A DNA stretch of 11,668 nt, taken from assembly GCA_023412275.1 (NCBI GenBank), contig JAEYNY010000061.1, positions 1 to 11,668 of the forward strand, given 5' to 3'. Both the position numbers and the translations under genes were made by a program. The notes beneath the pieces were generated by a model. The model saw only the letters and a list, made by a program, of their open reading frames with translations. It made no database searches and was not told where the DNA came from. Each line of letters begins with the position of its first letter. Position 1 is the first letter of the stretch. This DNA comes from Bacillota bacterium. GTDB taxonomy: Bacteria; Bacillota; Clostridia; Acetivibrionales; DSM-1351. This document shows, in pieces, positions 7,131 to 11,668 of the stretch.

Positions 7131-7169
7131 AAAAGGCAAAACCAGCTAACCGCTGGTTTTGCCTTTTTT
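7131..7169 (+). terminator. Strong rho-independent terminator after microprotein gene
   Basis: The arms at 7131-7146 and 7152-7167 form a perfect stem, with GGCAAAACCAGC pairing GCTGGTTTTGCC and flanking A/T pairs, around a 5-base loop. A run of six T (7164-7169) follows the GCC. It ends the loaP, MetRS-like and microprotein module. Confidence 0.95.
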
Positions 7170-7211
7170 ATTTCCCGCAATATAGCTGAAATAATTACCA
7201 CGAACATTTTC

Positions 7212-7235
7212 ATGTTTAAATCCATATTTAAACAT
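7212..7235. repeat. AT-rich perfect dyad upstream of purine permease
   Basis: ATGTTTAAAT (7212-7221) and ATTTAAACAT (7226-7235) are perfect reverse complements around CCAT. The dyad lies about 36 bases upstream of the -35 hexamer of the permease promoter and is not followed by a T-run on either strand. It could be an operator for a dimeric regulator, but no protein can be named. Confidence 0.45.
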
Positions 7236-7270
7236 AAAAAAGTTTATTTTAAAGAATACTGTAAATAAGC

Positions 7271-7298
7271 TTGATAATAGTAAAAATTATGATACAAT
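7271..7298 (+). promoter_or_regulatory. Promoter for the purine permease gene
   Basis: TTGATA (7271-7276) and TACAAT (7293-7298) are spaced by 16 bases in an AT-rich context. The expected transcript starts near 7305 and has a leader of about 100 bases before ATG 7405. I see no purine-riboswitch core in it. Confidence 0.6.
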
Positions 7299-7404
7299 AT
7301 TCCTGTATTTTTGACAATATTATTCAAAATCCGTCATAAAACTACTCTGTTTTTCAGAACATTGGTAATAAACTTATGGCGACATGATTTCAGGAGGGGA
7401 AGTA

Positions 7405-8835
7405 ATGAGTTTTTTTGAAAGGCAATTCAAACTAAAGGAGAGCGGAACTAGTGTTGCAACTGAAGCAATGGCTGGATTCACTACCTTTTTTACAATGGCC
7501 TATGTCATTTTTGTAAACCCTACTATTTTAGGGCAAACAGGTATTCCTAAAGGTGGTGTTTATGTTGCAACCATACTTGCAGCAGTTGTAGGAACACTTA
7601 TTATGGGGTTATTCGCCAATGTTCCATATGCACAGGCTCCCGGTATGGGATTAAACGCATTTTTTACTTTTACGGTTGTATTCGGACTGGGGTACACTTG
7701 GCAGCAAGCCATGGCAATGGTGTTTATCTGCGGTGTCATAAATATAATTATTACGGTAACTCAGATAAGAAAGTTGATTATTAAGGCGATTCCTGAATCT
7801 CTTCAGTTAGCCATCGGCGGTGGTATCGGATTATTTATCGCTTATATAGGGTTCAAAAGTGCAGGATTTTTAAAGTTTACATCCGAGGGTAAGGCTTGGG
7901 AACCTCTAAAAATATTAGGAAATGATCCCAAATCCGCTACTGTTGTAGCAGACGGAGCAAATGTAGTTCCGGCTTTTGTAAACTTTACAAACCCTGTTGC
8001 ACAGGTAGCATTGATTGGCCTTGTAATAACAGCTGTTTTAATGATTCTTAAGTTAAAAAGTGCCATACTTGTAGGTATAGTTGCATCTACAATAATCGGT
8101 ATTCCGTTACATGTAACTGATATTTCCATGTCTACATCATACAAGGTAGCTGATATTGCTCAAACAGCATTCAAGATGGACTTTGCAGGTTTGTTCAGTG
8201 ATCCGGGTAAATTGGCTCTTGTTTTAGTAACAATTCTTGCATTCAGTTTATCGGATACCTTTGATACAATAGGAACTTTCATCGGAACAGGTCGTAAGAG
8301 CGGTATATTCGATGATAAGGATGAAGCAGAGCTGTTCGCGGGAAAAGGCTTTAAGTCTAAAATGGATAAGGCGCTTTTTGCAGATGCTATCGCTACATCT
8401 ATTGGTGCGGTATTCGGTACGTCAAATACAACAACATATGTTGAAAGTGCAGCCGGTATAGGTGTAGGCGGAAGAACCGGTCTTACATCGGTATTTACCG
8501 CCGCACTATTTGCTTTGTGTCTGCTGTTTGCACCTATTGCAGGAGTCATTCCGGCAGCTGCCACTGCACCTGCTTTGATAATAGTAGGTGTGCTGATGAT
8601 GGGAAGCTTTGCAAAAATAAAATGGGATGATTTTGATGAAGCGTTGCCGGCATTCTTTACAGCCGCAATAATGCCATTTGCATACAGTATATCAAGTGGT
8701 ATCGCTTCCGGATTTATTATGTATGTGATTGTAAAGATATTCAAAGGAAAAGCAAAGTCCGTACACCCTGTCATGTACATTGTAACGGGACTTTTTGTAC
8801 TAAACTATATAATAACTGCGTTGCTTAAACTCTAA
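7405..8835 (+). CDS. pbuG: Purine permease, AzgA/PbuG type (adenine/guanine/hypoxanthine)
   Basis: This is an integral membrane transporter importing purine bases with protons, of 476 residues and about 12-14 hydrophobic segments. AGGAGGGG at 7392-7399 precedes ATG 7405 and overrules the in-frame ATG at 7384, which lies before that ribosome site. The family signatures are clear: an N-terminal FFERQFKLKESGTS followed by TEAMAGFTTFFTMAYVIFVN (residues 19-38), QAPGMGLNAFFTF, the DTFDTIGTFIGT helix (about 284-295), and GTSNTTTYVESAAGIGVGGR (338-357), which lies in the substrate-binding half-helices. These distinguish the AzgA branch from the uracil/xanthine branch of the NCS2 superfamily. The gene has its own promoter and terminator and no link to the sugar genes around it. 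Exact specificity (guanine/hypoxanthine versus adenine) cannot be read from the sequence. Confidence 0.92.
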   Translation: MSFFERQFKLKESGTSVATEAMAGFTTFFTMAYVIFVNPTILGQTGIPKGGVYVATILAAVVGTLIMGLFANVPYAQAPGMGLNAFFTFTVVFGLGYTWQQAMAMVFICGVINIIITVTQIRKLIIKAIPESLQLAIGGGIGLFIAYIGFKSAGFLKFTSEGKAWEPLKILGNDPKSATVVADGANVVPAFVNFTNPVAQVALIGLVITAVLMILKLKSAILVGIVASTIIGIPLHVTDISMSTSYKVADIAQTAFKMDFAGLFSDPGKLALVLVTILAFSLSDTFDTIGTFIGTGRKSGIFDDKDEAELFAGKGFKSKMDKALFADAIATSIGAVFGTSNTTTYVESAAGIGVGGRTGLTSVFTAALFALCLLFAPIAGVIPAAATAPALIIVGVLMMGSFAKIKWDDFDEALPAFFTAAIMPFAYSISSGIASGFIMYVIVKIFKGKAKSVHPVMYIVTGLFVLNYIITALLKL

Positions 8836-8861
8836 TTATATATATTCCCCCACTTTTACTT

Positions 8862-8914
8862 CCTTTGTATGGACGGTCGTATAATAAGACCGTTCATACA
8901 AGGGTAGTTTTTTT
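8862..8914 (+). terminator. Rho-independent terminator after purine permease
   Basis: The arms at 8862-8878 and 8888-8904 pair over 17 positions with two G-U pairs and a 9-base loop; the core is GACGGTC with GACCGTT. TAG and then seven T (8908-8914) follow. The 3-base offset before the T-run is slightly unusual, but the structure is strong. Confidence 0.85.
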
Positions 8915-8976
8915 GTAAGCAATATTATAAAATAAAAAAGTTAAACATATATGGAAAATGGAAAGGAAACTTGTAT

Positions 8977-9936
8977 ATGCCGTTAATTGATATGCCATTG
9001 GCAGAATTGAAAAAGTATAATGGAATTAATCCATGCCCGCCGGATTTTGATGAATACTGGGCTAAAGCAAAAGAAGAACTGAATTTAGTCGATCCAAAGG
9101 TTGAACTTGTTCCATCCGAATTTCAGGTGCCTTTTGCAGAGTGCTTTGACCTGTACTTTACAGGGGTAAGAGGAGCAAGGGTACATGCTAAATATTTACG
9201 TCCCAAAGGTGGGAATAAACCTCATCCTGCAATACTACAATTTCATGGTTACACAAGTAACAGTGGTGACTGGAATGACAAACTGAATTTTGTTGCTTTG
9301 GGATACTCTGTTGCAGCACTTGACGTCCGTGGTCAGGGAGGTTACTCGGAGGATTCAGGATCCGTAAAGGGTGACACTGTCCACGGCCATATAATGAGGG
9401 GACTGGATGATAAGCCTGAAAATATGCTTTTCAGACATGTTTTTCTGGATACTGCTCAACTGGCTAAAGTTGTAATGTCAATGCCGGAGGTTGATGAGAA
9501 CAGAGTGGGCGCTATGGGATTTTCTCAGGGAGGAGCTTTGACACTTGCATGTGCATCATTAGAACCTCGAATCAAGAAGCTTGCACCTGTTTATCCGTTC
9601 CTGTGCGACTACAAAAGAGTTTGGGAAATGGATCTGGCAAAGGACGCCTACAACGATATCCGGGATTACTTCAGGTTCTTTGACCCGCTTCATGAGAGGG
9701 AAGAGGAAGTGTTCCAGAAGCTTGGGTATATAGATTTACAATATCTTGTCAAACATATAAAGGGGGAGGTATTGATGGGGGTGGGTCTGATGGATAATAT
9801 ATGTCCACCTTCAACACAGTTCTCCGCTTATAATAAGATAACTTCCAAAAAACAAATGCTTATTTATCCAGATTACGGTCATGAAAATATTCCTACAGTT
9901 TTGGATAAAATCTACCAGTTTATGTTAGATCTTTAA
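8977..9936 (+). CDS. CE7-family carbohydrate acetyl esterase (acetyl xylan esterase / cephalosporin-C deacetylase)
   Basis: This alpha/beta-hydrolase removes acetyl groups from xylo-oligosaccharides, and family members also deacetylate cephalosporin C. It has 319 residues, the usual family length. ATG 8977 is chosen because AAAGGA (8962-8967) is well spaced for it and too close to the TTG at 8971. The N-terminus MPLIDMPLAELKKYNGINPC is typical of the family. The three CE7 signatures are present: RGQGG (118-122), GFSQGG with nucleophile Ser183, and GHE with His302. Asp272 in GLMDNICPPST is the likely triad acid. There is no signal peptide, so it should act in the cytoplasm on imported acetylated oligosaccharides. 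CE7 enzymes usually form hexamers. It is monocistronic between two terminators; I see no convincing promoter in the 8915-8976 gap. It is a functional partner of the GH3 enzyme and transporter about 5 kb upstream. Confidence 0.93.
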   Translation: MPLIDMPLAELKKYNGINPCPPDFDEYWAKAKEELNLVDPKVELVPSEFQVPFAECFDLYFTGVRGARVHAKYLRPKGGNKPHPAILQFHGYTSNSGDWNDKLNFVALGYSVAALDVRGQGGYSEDSGSVKGDTVHGHIMRGLDDKPENMLFRHVFLDTAQLAKVVMSMPEVDENRVGAMGFSQGGALTLACASLEPRIKKLAPVYPFLCDYKRVWEMDLAKDAYNDIRDYFRFFDPLHEREEEVFQKLGYIDLQYLVKHIKGEVLMGVGLMDNICPPSTQFSAYNKITSKKQMLIYPDYGHENIPTVLDKIYQFMLDL

Positions 9937-9941
9937 AATAG

Positions 9942-9984
9942 AGGCACCCGGCTTGATTTAGTGTGAAATATCAGTCGGGTGCCT
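9942..9984. terminator. Bidirectional terminator between convergent genes
   Basis: AGGCACCCGGCT (9942-9953) pairs with AGTCGGGTGCCT (9973-9984) with one G-U pair and a 19-base loop. It sits 5 bases after the esterase stop and 11 bases from the stop of the opposing ATPase gene. T-rich tails flank it on both strands, although neither is a clean T-run, so efficiency may be moderate. Confidence 0.7.
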
Positions 9985-9995
9985 TATCTATTATC

Positions 9996-11096
9996 TTATG
10001 CCATACTGAAAAAGTAATCGTCTATTTTAAGCCTTAGATCGTGATTTATTTTATCAACTATGTCATAATCAATTGCATCTATGTATATATTTTCAAGATC
10101 GTCGTTAAGATCTTTAGCTTTGGAAAGATAGTGTGTACCTTCGTGGATTAACCCTTTGTATCTTGAGACGATATCCTGAAGCTCAGACTTAAACTCCTCA
10201 TCGGTACCGGGTTTAATGGCATAGGAGTACACATCTATAATTCTATCGGTATCCTTGGAGGGGAAATACTCATGAGGAGCGGTACTGTCAAATACAGCGA
10301 CAGACAATTCTCTGATAATAACCATATCAAGACTGTCAGGATCAAAGCCGCAGTGATATATCTCTACATCAAATCCTTTGTCCTGAGCCGATTGGGCAAT
10401 CCTTTTAAGCATGGTGGATTTTCCGGAGCCGGGTCTTCCCTTGATAAAATACCTTTTTGACATATCGGAGGTAAGGTCCATGACGAAATCCACAGACCCT
10501 TTTGGAGTAGCACCCCCAAAAAATCTGTTCTTAACACCGGCCTGTTTATCTTGAAAGTTATAACCTATTATAGTGTTTATAGTCTCTTCTGTAAGTTCGT
10601 TCATTTTGTTAAAGTCAATATTTGAAATGTATATCTTTTCCCATTCATCGTGAACTTTCAAGGCCTGTGAGAAGAGCTTATAGGCACTTTCATAACACAA
10701 AGCAATTTGTTTATTGATTTTCAGAATCTCGTCTTTTAGGGGAATCAGCTTTTTGCTGTCCCAGGCAGTTCCAAGGTTTATGTACTCTTCAATTGCTCCC
10801 GGTGCTCTGGGTTCTACCACGTGAGGGTACGTTCCATCAACAACGCCTATTCCCAAGGAAGGGAGAATAATACCATCCACTGAGCTATTGTCACAAGGGG
10901 AATGAATGTACTCTACGTCAAAACCTCTATTGTACCACTCCTTGCCGAATCTTTTCATGAGGGTAGATTTCCCGGTAGCAGGACCACCCTTAAGAATAAA
11001 AAGTCTGTCCAGATAATTAATATTGTCGTCCAAGTAATTTACAAATCCCTTCGATGAGTTTGCGCAGGCATAATAGTTAATAATTTTTGCACACAA
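9996..11096 (-). CDS. Tandem-duplicated P-loop ATPase (PRK06851-like), function unknown
   Basis: This is a predicted cytoplasmic nucleotide-binding protein of 366 residues from a TTG start at 11096. I prefer TTG because AAGGTGGAG (11112-11104) is a ribosome site 6 bases before it, while the in-frame GTG at 11108 lies inside that site. Two Walker A motifs are present, LKGGPATGKST (about 35-45) and KGRPGSGKST (about 219-228). The halves are repeats: each P-loop is followed by a (Y/D)xGFDVE strand, a region ending in VxDxTxPH and a helical tail (KIYISNIDFNKMNEL versus NIYIDAIDYDIVDKI). It resembles the conserved Firmicutes family PRK06851, which has no established role that I know of. It is transcribed towards the esterase and away from pckG; a weak TATAAT on the minus strand (11131-11126) may be its -10. 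Kinase or ATP-dependent switch functions are possible. Confidence 0.87.
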   Translation of the reverse strand: MCAKIINYYACANSSKGFVNYLDDNINYLDRLFILKGGPATGKSTLMKRFGKEWYNRGFDVEYIHSPCDNSSVDGIILPSLGIGVVDGTYPHVVEPRAPGAIEEYINLGTAWDSKKLIPLKDEILKINKQIALCYESAYKLFSQALKVHDEWEKIYISNIDFNKMNELTEETINTIIGYNFQDKQAGVKNRFFGGATPKGSVDFVMDLTSDMSKRYFIKGRPGSGKSTMLKRIAQSAQDKGFDVEIYHCGFDPDSLDMVIIRELSVAVFDSTAPHEYFPSKDTDRIIDVYSYAIKPGTDEEFKSELQDIVSRYKGLIHEGTHYLSKAKDLNDDLENIYIDAIDYDIVDKINHDLRLKIDDYFFSMA

Positions 11097-11108
11097 AAAA
11101 CACTCCAC

Positions 11109-11569
11109 CTTTCAATAACTTGGGTATTATATTTCAGAATATGCGAATACTAGTAATATTGCTAAACCTATTAACTAAAAATAACCACTTTGGCCAGGTG
11201 TGTCATGCAATATGTACAGTTAAAACACTTCGTTTTCTAAACCAGTAAATTACATTGTATGTAATTAAAAACATTTAAACATTAGCTGCACGCCTTGAAC
11301 TACCTGAAACTAAAACTAAAAAATATATAAATATACTTTTGTATGAATATATATACATGAATTATTGAAATTTAAAAGTTGCATATTTCATTAAAAAAAT
11401 AAAAATGTGACAAAAACATGTGTTGAAATTTATACAACTGTATGTTAAGATTGTTAGTGAAAAAATTATCAAATAATTTGCTTACCTGAAATACTGAATA
11501 GTACCGTGTTAATCACAAATACTACTCATTGATAGCAGTATATTTTTATAAATTGAAGGGAGAATTATA
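11109..11569. other. AT-rich divergent intergenic control region
   Basis: These 461 bases separate the minus-strand ATPase gene from pckG and hold no gene that I can support. They contain several dyads: AATTACAT / ATGTAATT (11248-11255, 11259-11266, 3-base spacer), an imperfect AT hairpin (about 11323-11336 with 11341-11354), and AAATTAT / ATAATTT (11463-11469, 11473-11479) in the expected pckG leader. The pckG promoter is listed separately. A possible minus-strand -10 for the ATPase is at 11131-11126, with no good -35. Confidence 0.6.
11423..11451 (+). promoter_or_regulatory. Promoter for pckG
   Basis: TTGAAA (11423-11428) and TAAGAT (11446-11451) have 17-base spacing, and TGT immediately before the hexamer makes an extended -10. 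Transcription would start near 11458, giving a leader of about 112 bases with a small AT hairpin. A second, weaker -35 (GTGACA, from 11407) overlaps. Confidence 0.5.
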
Positions 11570-11668
11570 ATGACTACAAACAAGAAATTAGAAGCTTGGG
11601 TTAAAGAAATTGCCGACATGTGTCAACCAGACCAGATTTACTGGTGTGATGGTTCTCAGGAAGAAAAC
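11570..11668 (+). CDS. pckG: Phosphoenolpyruvate carboxykinase (GTP), N-terminal fragment
   Basis: This is the start of a GTP-dependent PEP carboxykinase, which interconverts oxaloacetate and PEP with GTP/GDP in the cytoplasm. Only 33 codons are in the window and the gene runs off its end. The visible N-terminus, with WVKEIADMCQPDQIYWCDGS, matches the conserved opening of GTP-type enzymes, in which CxPDxIxWCDGSxEE is typical. GGGAG at 11558-11562 gives good spacing to ATG 11570. In cellulolytic clostridia this enzyme is thought to take part in the PEP/oxaloacetate/malate route of glycolytic carbon flow, which would explain an individual, regulated promoter. Catalytic residues lie beyond the window. 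Confidence 0.9.
   Translation, partial: MTTNKKLEAWVKEIADMCQPDQIYWCDGSQEEN

Noticed and set aside
8160..8780. 206-codon open frame on the minus strand inside the purine permease gene
   Set aside because: The plus-strand frame has unmistakable family motifs; the antisense frame is a by-product of codon bias and has no ribosome site.
1..11668. CRISPR array, tRNA, rRNA, insertion sequence or phage attachment site
   Set aside because: No regularly spaced repeats, transposase or integrase genes, terminal inverted repeats or tRNA-like cloverleaf were seen on either strand.

Overview
The window looks like chromosomal DNA from a mesophilic, plant-fibre-degrading Clostridium (cluster III, the Ruminiclostridium cellulolyticum / papyrosolvens type). 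This is an inference from the AT-rich base composition, strong GGAGG-type ribosome binding sites, a CUT1 sugar transporter next to a cytoplasmic GH3 beta-xylosidase-type enzyme, a CE7 acetyl esterase and a GTP-type PEP carboxykinase. No taxonomic search was possible.

Layout. (1) 2-3849: the end of a sugar-import and hydrolysis operon. It holds a CUT1 inner-membrane permease cut by the window edge, a second permease overlapping it by ATGA, a 20-bp intercistronic hairpin without a U-tract, and a cytoplasmic GH3 glycosidase, closed by a rho-independent terminator. (2) 3960-7169: an accessory module. A long structured leader precedes a LoaP-type NusG paralog. A gap with its own promoter leads to a diverged methionyl-tRNA-synthetase-like protein whose KMSKS loop is degenerate. 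A 36-residue basic microprotein follows, then a strong terminator. (3) 7271-8914: an AzgA/PbuG-type purine permease with its own promoter and terminator. (4) 8977-9936: a CE7 carbohydrate acetyl esterase. It faces a minus-strand tandem-duplicated P-loop ATPase (9996-11096) across a probable bidirectional terminator. (5) 11109-11569: an AT-rich divergent control region, followed by the start of pckG at the window end.

How the genes work together. The permeases, GH3 enzyme and CE7 esterase fit uptake of acetylated xylo-oligosaccharides followed by cytoplasmic deacetylation and hydrolysis. Purine uptake and pckG are housekeeping. The least explained part is the middle module. An antiterminator paralog, an aminoacyl-tRNA-synthetase paralog with eroded catalytic, amino-acid-pocket and anticodon positions, and a tiny basic peptide share one stretch that ends at one terminator. 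I regard this as the best candidate for an undescribed system. Its function is unknown, and nothing in the sequence proves the three genes act together.
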